Both the position numbers and the translations under genes were made by a program. Shown here piece by piece: positions 15,322 through 23,488 of a DNA stretch of 59,014 bases. The notes beneath the pieces were generated by a model, which ran no database searches, was not told the origin of the DNA, and saw only the letters and a program-made list of their open reading frames with translations. The first letter of the stretch is position 1. Each line of letters begins with the position of its first letter. Source of the stretch: an uncultured Pelagibacteraceae bacterium (GTDB lineage: Bacteria; Pseudomonadota; Alphaproteobacteria; Pelagibacterales; Pelagibacteraceae); contig CACIVM010000004.1 of assembly GCA_902590115.1 (NCBI GenBank), positions 1 through 59,014 of the forward strand, read 5' to 3'.

Positions 15322-15838
15322 AAAAATTCTAGAGGAAATAATAAGAGTTGACCATGCTGGTGAAAGAGGTGCTATTAAGATTTATGAAGGGCAACTTTTA
15401 GCTTTAAAAACACTTAAACAAGATGAAGAGTTAAAAAGAAAAATAGAAGAAATGAAAGAGCATGAAACTGAACATTATGAGTATTTTGATGAGGAAATAA
15501 AAAAAAGAAATATTAAACCAACTAAATTCCTTCCAGTATGGGATTTGTTAGGTGTAACTCTAGGTTTTGGAACAGCAATGTTAGGAAAAAAAGCTGCTAT
15601 GTTGTGCACAGCTTCTGTTGAAGAAGTAATTGACGGTCATTATCAAGATCAAACATATAAACTAGGTGAAGATGAAGAGAGTCTAAAACAAAAAATAAAG
15701 AAGTTTAGACAAGACGAATTAGATCATAAGGATTTTGCCTATGAAGAAGGTGCCACAAAAAAAGGCTTGTACAATATTTTGGATAAAGTCATTAAAACCT
15801 CTTCAAGAATTGCAATAGCTATTTCAGAGAAATATTAA
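15305..15838 (+). CDS. coq7: 3-demethoxyubiquinol hydroxylase Coq7
   Basis: A 177-residue di-iron hydroxylase that performs the last hydroxylation in ubiquinone synthesis. The ferritin-like core shows RVDHAGERGAIKIYEGQ (Glu20) and KEHETEHYEYF in the first half, and SVEEVIDGHY plus FRQDELDHKDFA in the second. These supply the Glu and His iron ligands. It overlaps dsbB. Its stop codon directly abuts the stop of the convergent HNH gene, with no base between them and no hairpin. Confidence 0.94.
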   Translation: MKKTNKKILEEIIRVDHAGERGAIKIYEGQLLALKTLKQDEELKRKIEEMKEHETEHYEYFDEEIKKRNIKPTKFLPVWDLLGVTLGFGTAMLGKKAAMLCTASVEEVIDGHYQDQTYKLGEDEESLKQKIKKFRQDELDHKDFAYEEGATKKGLYNILDKVIKTSSRIAIAISEKY

Positions 15839-16408
15839 TTAAGGCTCAAGTTCTATATCCCAATATAAATAATCCATCCAACTTTCGTGCAAAAAATTTG
15901 GAGGAAAGTTTCTTCCATTTTTGTGTAGATCGTCAACAGTTGGTCTATATGGTTTGTTAAAGAGTTTCATTCCTGACTGTTCAAAAAGTTTTCCTCCTTT
16001 TTTAACATTACATGTTGAACATGCTGTAACAACGTTTTCCCAGTCTGTCATACCTCCTTTAGATTTTGGTAACAGGTGGTCAAATGTTAAATCTTTTTTA
16101 TCTCCGCAGTACTGGCAAGTAAACTTATCTCTCAAAAAAACATTAAAACGCGTAAAATTTGGATTTTCAGATGGTTTAACAAAATTTTTAAGAGCTATAA
16201 CACTTGGAAGATTCATTTCAAATGATGGGCTTCTTATTTTTCTTTTGTAATTTGAAACAATACTTACTCTATTTAGGAAGACTGACTTTATTGCATCTTG
16301 CCAGCACCACAATGATAATGGGTAATAGCTAAGAGGTCTAAAATCCGCGTTGAGAACTAATGCGGGACATTTTTCAAGAGGCACATTTTCATTTGAAGAA
16401 ATAATCAT
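15839..16408 (-). CDS. HNH endonuclease
   Basis: A 189-residue HNH nuclease of the type with a structural zinc site. Zinc-binding pairs are CQYC (98, 101) and CSTC (130, 133). The catalytic part is FDHLLPKSKGGMTDWENVV, with His111 and Asn125. The N-terminal ~85 residues (PALVLNADFRPLSYYPLSLWCW) are a conserved leader of this alphaproteobacterial family. It is not next to any restriction, phage or toxin gene, so a housekeeping role such as DNA repair seems likelier than defence, but this is not established. Confidence 0.9.
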   Translation of the reverse strand: MIISSNENVPLEKCPALVLNADFRPLSYYPLSLWCWQDAIKSVFLNRVSIVSNYKRKIRSPSFEMNLPSVIALKNFVKPSENPNFTRFNVFLRDKFTCQYCGDKKDLTFDHLLPKSKGGMTDWENVVTACSTCNVKKGGKLFEQSGMKLFNKPYRPTVDDLHKNGRNFPPNFLHESWMDYLYWDIELEP

Positions 16409-16472
16409 AATTAAAAGTTAACTGAAACCATAATTATTATCAAGATATAATTTTGTATCATAAGGTAGGTAT

Positions 16473-17126
16473 TTAATATAAATTTTTTTTAAGAAATTCT
16501 AACCCAGAACTTGAGCCAATTGGAGATATTCTATGTTCACAATTCTTCATGATAATTGTCTCTACTTTATATTTCATTTTATCAAAAAAATCTTTCGCTT
16601 CTAAAAGATAGCTTATTGGAACCACTTCATCTTTATCTCCATGCATGAGTATAATCTCTGGTCTTGAGAAAATATTTTTACTTAAATGATCAACATCAAT
16701 TATCTTTCCTGAATAACCAATGATAGAATTAATTTTATCTTTACGTTTTAGACCAGTTTGAAGTGTAAGCATACAACCTTGACTAAATCCACCTATGCTA
16801 ATTTGAGATGAGCTTAATTTATATTCTTCTTTCACTTCATTTATCAAAAGATTTAATTTAATCTCTGCAGAAATAGATTTGTTAAGAATTTTTTCTTTAG
16901 ATTGATCCATTAAATCAAACCACTGGTATCCTCCGGGACTAACTTCACATTTTTCTGGTCCGTCTGGACAAATAAAAACTGTTTCTTGTAAATAATTTTT
17001 CCAGTAATTTGCTAAAATTGATATATCTTTACCATCTCCTCCATAGCCATGACAAAGTATCACTGCATTTTTCGCTTTTTTTTTCGAAAAAGGATTAATT
17101 ATAGTTGTATTAAGTGAGTAGCTCAT
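16473..17126 (-). CDS. Alpha/beta-hydrolase carboxylesterase
   Basis: A 217-residue serine hydrolase of the phospholipase/carboxylesterase family (YpfH/EstB-like). The nucleophile elbow is GGFSQG with Ser115. The acid lies in MHGDKDEVVP and the His in NCEHRIS, completing the triad. The oxyanion region is LCHGYGGDGKD near residue 24. No signal peptide is visible, so it is probably cytoplasmic. The 18-base gap to the divergent HIG1-like gene must hold overlapping expression signals. The natural ester substrate is unknown. Confidence 0.85.
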   Translation of the reverse strand: MSYSLNTTIINPFSKKKAKNAVILCHGYGGDGKDISILANYWKNYLQETVFICPDGPEKCEVSPGGYQWFDLMDQSKEKILNKSISAEIKLNLLINEVKEEYKLSSSQISIGGFSQGCMLTLQTGLKRKDKINSIIGYSGKIIDVDHLSKNIFSRPEIILMHGDKDEVVPISYLLEAKDFFDKMKYKVETIIMKNCEHRISPIGSSSGLEFLKKNLY

Positions 17127-17144
17127 GATAGTAACCTTTTAATT

Positions 17145-17345
17145 ATGACAGAGTTAATTTTTAATTTCATAGGTTTTACCTTATTAGGAGCGGTAGCCAT
17201 AGTTTTAATCCTTGGTATTTATACTTTATTTAAAGGTGGTAATACTAGTAAAAAATATTCAAATAAGTTAATGCAATTAAGAGTTCTGCTTCAATTTATT
17301 GCGATTATAGTTTTGGTAGTTTTAGCCTATTTTTTTAAAAATTGA
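17145..17345 (+). CDS. HIG1-like twin-transmembrane protein
   Basis: A 66-residue membrane protein with two helices (about residues 7-29 and 45-63) joined by a short basic loop, FKGGNTSKKYSNKLMQLRVLLQ. The SNKLMxxRVLLQ stretch is the conserved signature of the HIG1 domain found in alphaproteobacteria and mitochondria, where members associate with the bc1-cytochrome oxidase supercomplex. A role in respiration is therefore plausible. The last 11 bases overlap the end of the convergent thioredoxin-like gene. Confidence 0.8.
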   Translation: MTELIFNFIGFTLLGAVAIVLILGIYTLFKGGNTSKKYSNKLMQLRVLLQFIAIIVLVVLAYFFKN

Positions 17346-17865
17346 TTTTTCTTAAAAAATTAACAAATTTTTTATCTTCAAAATTAATCTCCCCGATTAC
17401 TCTGGCAAACTCGTTACCATTTTTGTCTATTATAATTGTAGTGGGAAGACCTCGAAGTCTAAATTTTTTTGCTAAACTGAAATCAGGATCAAAAAATATG
17501 TCTAAATTTTTTAAATTTAGATCTTGATAATAGGCTTTTGATTTTATTTTGTTAGGCTTTTCCATATTAATTGGAAAAATTCTTAGATTTGGAAATTGAG
17601 CCGATAATTTGTCTAAAGATGGCATTTCTTTTTTACAAGGAGCACACCATGTGGCCCAAAAGTTTAAAATCACGATGTTGCCTTTATTTTTCGATAATTC
17701 AACATCCTGAAGATTAAAATCTTTAAATTTAATATTTTGAATTATTTTTGGATTTTCGTGGATTATTAAATTATTAGGTAAAGCTGAACTAGCGCTAATA
17801 TTTATGAGGAAAAATAATGATAATATTGTGTGAATATAGATTTTAAAAGATTTACTAATTTTCAT
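17335..17865 (-). CDS. TlpA-like thiol-disulfide oxidoreductase
   Basis: A 176-residue thioredoxin-fold protein. The N-terminus (residues 1-28) is a signal peptide or membrane anchor, so it acts in the periplasm. The active site is NFWATWCAPCKKEMP with Cys74 and Cys77, and the cis-Pro is in GLPTTIIIDKNG. TlpA/ResA proteins reduce apocytochrome c or copper sites for heme and oxidase assembly. The proximity to the HIG1-like gene fits a respiratory link, but the target is not known. It is divergent from argH, with a 29-base gap. Confidence 0.9.
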   Translation of the reverse strand: MKISKSFKIYIHTILSLFFLINISASSALPNNLIIHENPKIIQNIKFKDFNLQDVELSKNKGNIVILNFWATWCAPCKKEMPSLDKLSAQFPNLRIFPINMEKPNKIKSKAYYQDLNLKNLDIFFDPDFSLAKKFRLRGLPTTIIIDKNGNEFARVIGEINFEDKKFVNFLRKINF

Positions 17866-17894
17866 ATTAATTTAAATTAAAAATAACATAAATT

Positions 17895-19280
17895 ATGACA
17901 AATAAAAATAAGACAGTTTGGTCAGGTAGATTTAAAAACTCAGTTTCTAAATCTTTTCAAAGAATTGGGGCTTCTATAAACGTAGATAAAAGACTCTACG
18001 AACAGGATATTTTCGCCTCAAAAGTTCATACTCAAATGCTTATAAAAAAAAAAATCATACCTGCTAAAGAAGGTAAAAAAATTCTAGAAGGATTAAATAA
18101 AATTAAAGAGCAAATTAGAAAAGGTAAATTTGTGTTCAAAGAAAAATTTGAGGATATTCATTTAAATATTGAGAAAAAATTATTTGAAATAATTGGTGAG
18201 TCAGCAGGCTACATGCACACTGCTAGATCAAGAAATGATCAAGTGGTAACAGACTTTAAACTTTGGGTTAAAGACTCATCACAAATTTTAATTAAAGAAT
18301 TGAGCTCATTAATGAAAAATATAGTTATTAAAGCTGAAAAAAATGTAAGCACTGTGATGCCTGGTTTCACCCATCTAAAAAATGCACAACCTATTTCCTT
18401 TGCGCATTACCTTTTAGCTTATTATGAGATGTTTAAAAGAGATAAAAAAAGATTTCAAAACAACTTAGAGCTAATAGATGAATCTCCTCTTGGAGTTGCA
18501 GCTTTATCCGGTACTTCTTACAATATAGATAGAAATTTTACGTCCAAAAAGCTTGGTTTTAAAAAACCTACGAACAACTCTATTGATACTGTTTCGGATA
18601 GAGATTTTGCAATAGATTTTCTTTATGCCTGCGCAGTGAGTGCGATGCATTTGTCTAGATTAGCTGAGGATTTTATTATATTAAACTCTGATGCTTATCA
18701 GTTGATAAAATTTAATGATAAAATGCTTACTGGTTCATCTATTATGCCTCAAAAAAAAAATCCTGACCCTGCGGAGCTTATAAGAGGTAGAACCGGAATA
18801 AATTATGGAAAATTAAATTCTATTTTAACAATTATGAAAGGACTTCCAATTTCATATTTTAAGGATTTACAAGATGATAAAGGATTAGTTTTTGATGGCT
18901 TTGATACTTTAAAAGATACTTTGATTATGAGCAATGAGTTAATTAAAAATATAATTCCAAATAAAACCAGAATGTTAGATATGGCACAAACTGGGTATAC
19001 AACAGCAACAGATTTTGCGGACTATCTTGTGAAAGATAAAAATTTATCTTTTAGGGAAGCATTTAAAGTATCATCAAAAATTGTAAATTATGCTGAAAAA
19101 AATAAAAAAAATTTAGATGATTTGTCCCTTAGTGAAATCAAAAAGTTCCATAAAAACGTAAATAATAATGTTTTAAAAATTTTTAATGTAAAAAACTCTA
19201 TGAATTCAAAAAATTCGCACGGTGGAACATCTGAAAGAAATATTAAAAAAATGATAAAAAAATATAAAAAGGAACTTTAA
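17895..19280 (+). CDS. argH: Argininosuccinate lyase
   Basis: The last enzyme of arginine synthesis, cleaving argininosuccinate to arginine and fumarate; it works as a tetramer in the cytoplasm. At 461 residues it is full length. The opening VWSGRF, the HTARSRNDQV motif near residue 112, and the fumarase-superfamily signature GSSIMPQKKNP (280-290) with its catalytic Ser are all present. The stop codon overlaps the ATG of the small lipoprotein gene, giving the order argH-lipoprotein-lysA. Confidence 0.97.
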   Translation: MTNKNKTVWSGRFKNSVSKSFQRIGASINVDKRLYEQDIFASKVHTQMLIKKKIIPAKEGKKILEGLNKIKEQIRKGKFVFKEKFEDIHLNIEKKLFEIIGESAGYMHTARSRNDQVVTDFKLWVKDSSQILIKELSSLMKNIVIKAEKNVSTVMPGFTHLKNAQPISFAHYLLAYYEMFKRDKKRFQNNLELIDESPLGVAALSGTSYNIDRNFTSKKLGFKKPTNNSIDTVSDRDFAIDFLYACAVSAMHLSRLAEDFIILNSDAYQLIKFNDKMLTGSSIMPQKKNPDPAELIRGRTGINYGKLNSILTIMKGLPISYFKDLQDDKGLVFDGFDTLKDTLIMSNELIKNIIPNKTRMLDMAQTGYTTATDFADYLVKDKNLSFREAFKVSSKIVNYAEKNKKNLDDLSLSEIKKFHKNVNNNVLKIFNVKNSMNSKNSHGGTSERNIKKMIKKYKKEL

Positions 19281-19390
19281 TGAAATTTGTTATCACTCTA
19301 ATGATATTAATTTTTGTATTGGGATCTTGTGGTAAAAAATCAGATCCTCAGTTTCAAGGGTCAATAAATGTTTATATCAAAATAATTTAA
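19280..19390 (+). CDS. Small LptM-like lipoprotein (36 aa)
   Basis: A 36-residue frame whose ATG overlaps the argH stop (TAATG). Residues 1-16 form a lipoprotein signal ending in the lipobox LGSC, with Cys17 as the lipidated residue, followed by GKKSDP. This matches the tiny lipoprotein found between argH and lysA in many proteobacteria (YifL/LptM, which assists the LptD outer-membrane machine). The tail is very short. It ends 3 bases before lysA, so it belongs to the same operon. The LptM function is transferred by position and motif only. Confidence 0.8.
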   Translation: MKFVITLMILIFVLGSCGKKSDPQFQGSINVYIKII

Positions 19391-19393
19391 TAT

Positions 19394-20623
19394 ATGTCAT
19401 ATATAAAATATAAAAAAAATAACCTATTTGTAGAGAATGTCTCTGTAAAAAAACTTACATCAAAGTTTAGTACTCCCTTTTACCTTTATTCCGAAGGTAG
19501 TATTATTGAGAATTACAAATCATTTTCAAATAATTTTAAAAAATCCAAACCGTTAATTTGTTTTTCAGTAAAGGCCAATTCAAATATTCAAATATTAAAA
19601 GTTTTAAAAAAACTGGGTTCAGGCGCAGATGTGGTCTCAGGTGGTGAATTACTTAAAGCAATTAAATCTGGTATAAAACCTAATAAAATAGTTTTTTCTG
19701 GTGTGGGTAAAACAGAGGAAGAAATTAGACTGGCAATAAATAAAAATATTTTATTAATAAATGTAGAGTCAGAAAATGAAGCTATACTTATTAATAAAAT
19801 TGCCGGCAAATTAAAAAAGAGGACCTCCATTGGCGTAAGGCTTAATCCAGATATAAATGCTCCGACGCATAAAAAAATATCTACTGGTAAAGCAGAGGAT
19901 AAATTTGGTCTTTCAAAAGCTGGCTTAATTTCATTTTGTCAGAATTGCAAAAAACTTAAAAATTTAAACTTAAATGCCATAAGTGTGCATATTGGAAGTC
20001 AAATATTAAGTGAAAAACCTTTTAAAAAAACTTTAAAAGTTTTAGAGGAAATAATAAAAAAAACGAAAATTAATTTCAAGTTTGTAGATCTCGGCGGAGG
20101 TTTTGGTATTGTATATAAAAAAAATGAAAAAAAAATAAATCTTAAGAGCTACTCAAATTTAGTCGAAAGGTTTAGAAAAAAATATGATTGTAATATTATT
20201 TTTGAACCAGGCCGAGCGATAATAGGTAATACAGCTATCTTGGTGGCTAGAGTGCAATATCTTAAAAAGGGATCAAATAAAACTTTCGCAATTCTTAATG
20301 CTGGTATGAATGATTTTATGAGGACTGCGCTATATGATGCGATACATAATATTATCCCGGTGGTTAAGAATAGTAAAAAAAATAAAGGATCGTTAGAATT
20401 TGTTGGTCCAATATGTGAAACAACTTGTAAATTTGTAAAATATAATAAATACCAAAGTATCAATCAATTGGATTACGTTGCTATCGCCGACGTTGGAGCT
20501 TATGGAGCCTCCCTGTCCTCAAACTATAATACTAAACCATTCATAGCTGAAGTTATTGTGAGTAGAAATGAAGCTAGAGTAATTAGAAAAAAACAGGATA
20601 TAAAAAGTTTACTCAACCAGTAA
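19394..20623 (+). CDS. lysA: Diaminopimelate decarboxylase
   Basis: Converts meso-diaminopimelate to lysine; a PLP enzyme of the alanine-racemase fold III. At 409 residues it is normal. The Schiff-base Lys is K60 in CFSVKANSN, the phosphate-binding glycines are LGGGFGI, and the specificity region is GPICETTCKF with the active-site Cys contributed across the dimer. The C-terminal VADVGAYGASLSSNYN is also characteristic. It overlaps plsC by one base. Confidence 0.97.
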   Translation: MSYIKYKKNNLFVENVSVKKLTSKFSTPFYLYSEGSIIENYKSFSNNFKKSKPLICFSVKANSNIQILKVLKKLGSGADVVSGGELLKAIKSGIKPNKIVFSGVGKTEEEIRLAINKNILLINVESENEAILINKIAGKLKKRTSIGVRLNPDINAPTHKKISTGKAEDKFGLSKAGLISFCQNCKKLKNLNLNAISVHIGSQILSEKPFKKTLKVLEEIIKKTKINFKFVDLGGGFGIVYKKNEKKINLKSYSNLVERFRKKYDCNIIFEPGRAIIGNTAILVARVQYLKKGSNKTFAILNAGMNDFMRTALYDAIHNIIPVVKNSKKNKGSLEFVGPICETTCKFVKYNKYQSINQLDYVAIADVGAYGASLSSNYNTKPFIAEVIVSRNEARVIRKKQDIKSLLNQ

Positions 20624-21330
20624 TGCAAGCTATAAGGTCGCTATTATTTACCATATTATTTTATTTAACTTTGATATTAGTTTTTATCATAGCTATACCA
20701 ACTTTAATTTTACCAAGTAAAGCCACATTAATTTGTGGAAAGTTATTAGCACATATAATTATATTTTTGTTGAAATACATTTTAGGTGCAAAAGTTACTT
20801 TTTCTGGAATAGAAAATCTAAAAAAAAATGAGAGGTTTTTTGTTGCAAGTGCACATCAATCTTTAATCGAAACATTTATACTCCAAGCCCCCTTACAATA
20901 TCCTATTTTTATTTTAAAAAAAGAACTTCTTAAAATACCTTTGTTTGGATGGTATTTAAAGAAAATTGGATCTATAGATATTACTAGGGATACAACAACA
21001 AAAGATAACTTAAATTTTTTTGAAAAGATTCAAAATAATATTAAAATTAATAAAAGACCTTTATTAATTTTTCCACAAGGTACAAGATTGAAATTTGGAG
21101 AAAGATTACCTTTTAAAAAAGGTGCTGCGCGAATTTATGAGGTGTTAAATTTACCTTGTGTTCCTGTTGCTTTAAATACTGGTAAGGTTTGGCCAAAAGG
21201 CGGTTTTTTAAAAAACAATAGTGAGATAAAAATATCTTTTTTAGAGCCCATTGAGCCTGGAAAAAACAAAGATGTTTTCTTAAAAGATTTAGAGGATAAA
21301 ATATATACCGCTATAGATGAGTTAGATTAA
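20623..21330 (+). CDS. plsC: 1-acyl-sn-glycerol-3-phosphate acyltransferase
   Basis: A 235-residue membrane-bound acyltransferase that makes phosphatidic acid from lysophosphatidic acid. Hydrophobic segments occupy residues 5-30 and 42-55. Acyltransferase motif I is HQSLIE (His78, Glu83), a variant of the usual HX4D that occurs in some proteobacterial relatives. Motif III is FPQGTR, in place of FPEGTR. The last 4 bases overlap the end of the convergent tyrA, with no terminator between them. Confidence 0.9.
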   Translation: MQAIRSLLFTILFYLTLILVFIIAIPTLILPSKATLICGKLLAHIIIFLLKYILGAKVTFSGIENLKKNERFFVASAHQSLIETFILQAPLQYPIFILKKELLKIPLFGWYLKKIGSIDITRDTTTKDNLNFFEKIQNNIKINKRPLLIFPQGTRLKFGERLPFKKGAARIYEVLNLPCVPVALNTGKVWPKGGFLKNNSEIKISFLEPIEPGKNKDVFLKDLEDKIYTAIDELD

Positions 21331-22232
21331 TCCTTTTTTCTTCCAAAATCAGGAGAAGCAACATCCTGGCCTGCTTTTATTATCTCTTTTCTGATATTTT
21401 TGGTTGATGCAAATATTTTAAGAAGTTTATCACTTTTTTTTTCTACTATTGCTTTTTTGAAATCATCAATATTTTTTGAAAAATCATCCAAAATTTTTAA
21501 AATATTTTCACTATTATCAATGAAAATATCCCTCCACATTAGCGGATCAGATGATGCAATACGTGTAAAATCTCTTAACCCACCTGCACTATATTTTATT
21601 ATTTCATTTTTAAATTTTTCATCAGTATTTATTGCTGTTATTACTAAATTGTATGCTACTGCATGAGGTAAATGACTTGTAAGCGCAAGAATATGGTCAT
21701 GATCTTGCACGGTCATTAATTTAACTTTACTACCCAAAAATTCCCAAAATTTTTTTAATTTTTCTAATTTATCTTTATTAGAATTTTTGTTGGCGCAAAT
21801 AATAGTCCATCTATCTTTGAACAAATCTTTAAATCCTGCATTAGGACCGCTTTCCTCCGTACCAGCAATAGGGTGTGAAGCCATCCAAAAAATATTTGAT
21901 AGATTTATAGTTTCAAATATTCTATTTACTTCCTTCTTTACCGATCCAGTGTCGGTAACAATTGTATTTTTTTTAAAGTGATCTTTTGCAGACAGTAATA
22001 CTTCTTTATAAGAGCTTAAAGGGACTGCAAGTATCACTAAATCTGAGTTTTTGACTGCCGACTGTATATCGCTAGATATATCTTTGCATAAATTTTTTTT
22101 TTTGATAGTTTCAATTACTTCATTTGATTTATCAAATACTGTAAATGACTCACAAATTTTTCTATTATTCAAATTTCTAAGAATTGATGATCCAATCAAT
22201 CCACACCCTATTATAGAGATTTTTTCAAACAT
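21327..22232 (-). CDS. tyrA: Prephenate/arogenate dehydrogenase
   Basis: A 301-residue NAD(P)-dependent dehydrogenase of tyrosine synthesis. The Rossmann motif GCGLIGSS starts at residue 9, followed by VTDTGSVK and SHPIAGTEESGP, which carries the catalytic His. HLPHAVAYNLV and GGLRDFTRIASSDP in the C-terminal half complete the prephenate dehydrogenase pattern. Whether prephenate or arogenate is preferred cannot be told. It overlaps hisC by 8 bases, the usual alphaproteobacterial pair. Confidence 0.93.
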   Translation of the reverse strand: MFEKISIIGCGLIGSSILRNLNNRKICESFTVFDKSNEVIETIKKKNLCKDISSDIQSAVKNSDLVILAVPLSSYKEVLLSAKDHFKKNTIVTDTGSVKKEVNRIFETINLSNIFWMASHPIAGTEESGPNAGFKDLFKDRWTIICANKNSNKDKLEKLKKFWEFLGSKVKLMTVQDHDHILALTSHLPHAVAYNLVITAINTDEKFKNEIIKYSAGGLRDFTRIASSDPLMWRDIFIDNSENILKILDDFSKNIDDFKKAIVEKKSDKLLKIFASTKNIRKEIIKAGQDVASPDFGRKKD

Positions 22233-23307
22233 TTATTAATTTTTTAAGAACTTTTATTAATTTTTTATTTTCTTTAGATTTACCTATCGTTATCCTTAAT
22301 GAGTTTTTAATACCGTAAACTTCCATTCTTCTTACCAGGATACCATTATTTGCTAATTTTTGAAAAATTTCCTTAGAGTCCCTTTTGATTTTATTGAAAT
22401 TAACAAGTAAAAAATTTCCTCCACTCTTATTTGTTTCAATTTTAAGTTTTTTAAATTCATAATATAATATTTTTGACCATCTTCTAACATGTTTTATTTC
22501 TTTTTTCAGCCAACTGGTATCATTTATAGCTGCAGAGGCTGCGAATAATGCAGCTCTGTTTACATTAAAGGGTGGTTTTAAAATATTCAATACTTTCAAG
22601 ATATACTTTGGTCCGTAACCCCATCCAACTCTTAAACCAGCTAGGCCATAAATTTTTGAAAATGTTCTTGTAACCACAACATTTTTTGATTTAGAAAATA
22701 GCGTTAATCCAGAACTGAAATCTTTATCTTTTACATACTCATTATAAGCATCGTCTATTACTAACAATATATTTTTTCTTAATTTTTTTCTTAGATATAA
22801 TAAGTCCTTCTTATTAAGGAATGTACCTGTAGGATTATTTGGATTCGCTAAAAAAACTATCTTCGTCTTATTTGTAACTTTTGACAGTATATTTTTTATA
22901 GAAATTTTATAATTTTTTTCTTTAGCAAATAATACTTTTGCTCCAGTTATTCTACTATAAATTCTATAAATTATAAAACTGTATTGAGATACTATTACTT
23001 CATCTCCTTTTTTTAAAAATAATTTACAAAGAAGTTCAAAAATTTGGTCTGATCCTGATCCAAGAATAATCTGATCAAAATTAATTTTAAATTTTTTTGA
23101 AATTGTCTTTTTTAAAAAATTCCCGTCGGCATCTGGGTAACGTAAAATATCTTTAGATGCTTTTGTATATTCTTTAATGGCTCTTGGACTTGGTCCAAGT
23201 GCAGACTCGTTTGCTGAAAGTTTAACTTTGGCGTATTTTTGCCTAAACAGGCTCAAACCAGGCAGATATTTTTCAGCGTTAATTTTTCTTGCTTTAGGTA
23301 AACTCAT
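22225..23307 (-). CDS. hisC: Histidinol-phosphate/aromatic aminotransferase
   Basis: A 360-residue PLP aminotransferase of the HisC family. It shows the N-terminal KLSANESALGPSP, the NPNNPTGTF motif, DDAYNEY and the Schiff-base Lys in RTFSKIYGLAGLRVGW. It transaminates imidazole-acetol phosphate in histidine synthesis. Its pairing with tyrA suggests it may also serve phenylalanine and tyrosine, as known for dual-function HisC enzymes; that is inference. It is divergent from the riboswitch-controlled metX. Confidence 0.92.
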   Translation of the reverse strand: MSLPKARKINAEKYLPGLSLFRQKYAKVKLSANESALGPSPRAIKEYTKASKDILRYPDADGNFLKKTISKKFKINFDQIILGSGSDQIFELLCKLFLKKGDEVIVSQYSFIIYRIYSRITGAKVLFAKEKNYKISIKNILSKVTNKTKIVFLANPNNPTGTFLNKKDLLYLRKKLRKNILLVIDDAYNEYVKDKDFSSGLTLFSKSKNVVVTRTFSKIYGLAGLRVGWGYGPKYILKVLNILKPPFNVNRAALFAASAAINDTSWLKKEIKHVRRWSKILYYEFKKLKIETNKSGGNFLLVNFNKIKRDSKEIFQKLANNGILVRRMEVYGIKNSLRITIGKSKENKKLIKVLKKLINV

Positions 23308-23367
23308 ATATTTAATAAGTATTTATATAAAAAGTATACTTATATCTATAATTCATTACATAGTAAT

Positions 23368-23396
23368 TTGACAAGTTTAAGACGATTTAGTACTAA
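23368..23396 (+). promoter_or_regulatory. Predicted promoter of metX
   Basis: TTGACA (23368-23373) and TACTAA (23391-23396) with a 17-base spacer. The transcript would begin near 23402, at the first base of the riboswitch P1 stem, so the RNA would consist of the aptamer with almost no leader before it. Confidence 0.6.
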
Positions 23397-23401
23397 TTCG
23401 A

Positions 23402-23452
23402 AGCGCTGATTTAACCGAATTGCAGGCGCTAAATAAATTTTGCTAAATAGGG
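23402..23452 (+). promoter_or_regulatory. SAM-II riboswitch aptamer
   Basis: This closely matches the SAM-II (metA-motif) pseudoknot. P1 is AGCGCT (23402-23407) with GGCGCT (23425-23430). The conserved loop GATTTAACC (23408-23416) is followed by GAATTGCA, and the 3' pseudoknot strand is TGCTAAATAGGG (23441-23452). Spacing of the conserved blocks equals that of the well-studied marine metX aptamer as I remember it. It binds S-adenosylmethionine and controls metX, the first committed step of methionine synthesis. Identity is from recall of the consensus, not from a covariance search. Confidence 0.92.
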
Positions 23453-23469
23453 TCAATGCCCAGTTTAGC
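23442..23469 (+). promoter_or_regulatory. Putative antiterminator hairpin of the metX leader
   Basis: GCTAAA (23442-23447) pairs with TTTAGC (23464-23469), and GGG (23450-23452) with CCC (23459-23461), across a 2x2 internal loop and a 6-base loop. It uses the aptamer's 3' pseudoknot strand and the 5' half of the terminator stem, so it excludes both. This is the arrangement expected for an antiterminator that forms without SAM. Confidence 0.65.
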
Positions 23470-23483
23470 TGGGCTTTTTTTTT
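23458..23483 (+). terminator. Attenuator-type terminator in the metX leader
   Basis: The stem GCCCAG / CTGGGC (23458-23463, 23469-23474) with a 5-base loop is followed by nine T (23475-23483). It lies 5 bases past the SAM-II aptamer and ends 5 bases before the metX start codon. It is therefore probably a SAM-dependent attenuator, not the end of an upstream gene, since the gene on its left runs the other way. Confidence 0.85.
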
Positions 23484-23488
23484 GGATT

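Noticed and set aside
15839-16408. HNH nuclease as a homing or defence gene
   Set aside because: It has the conserved N-terminal leader of a chromosomal alphaproteobacterial family and no methylase, intron or toxin partner beside it.
23456-23488. Upstream start for metX
   Set aside because: The extra codons lie inside the terminator hairpin and T-run of the riboswitch leader and are not part of MetX.
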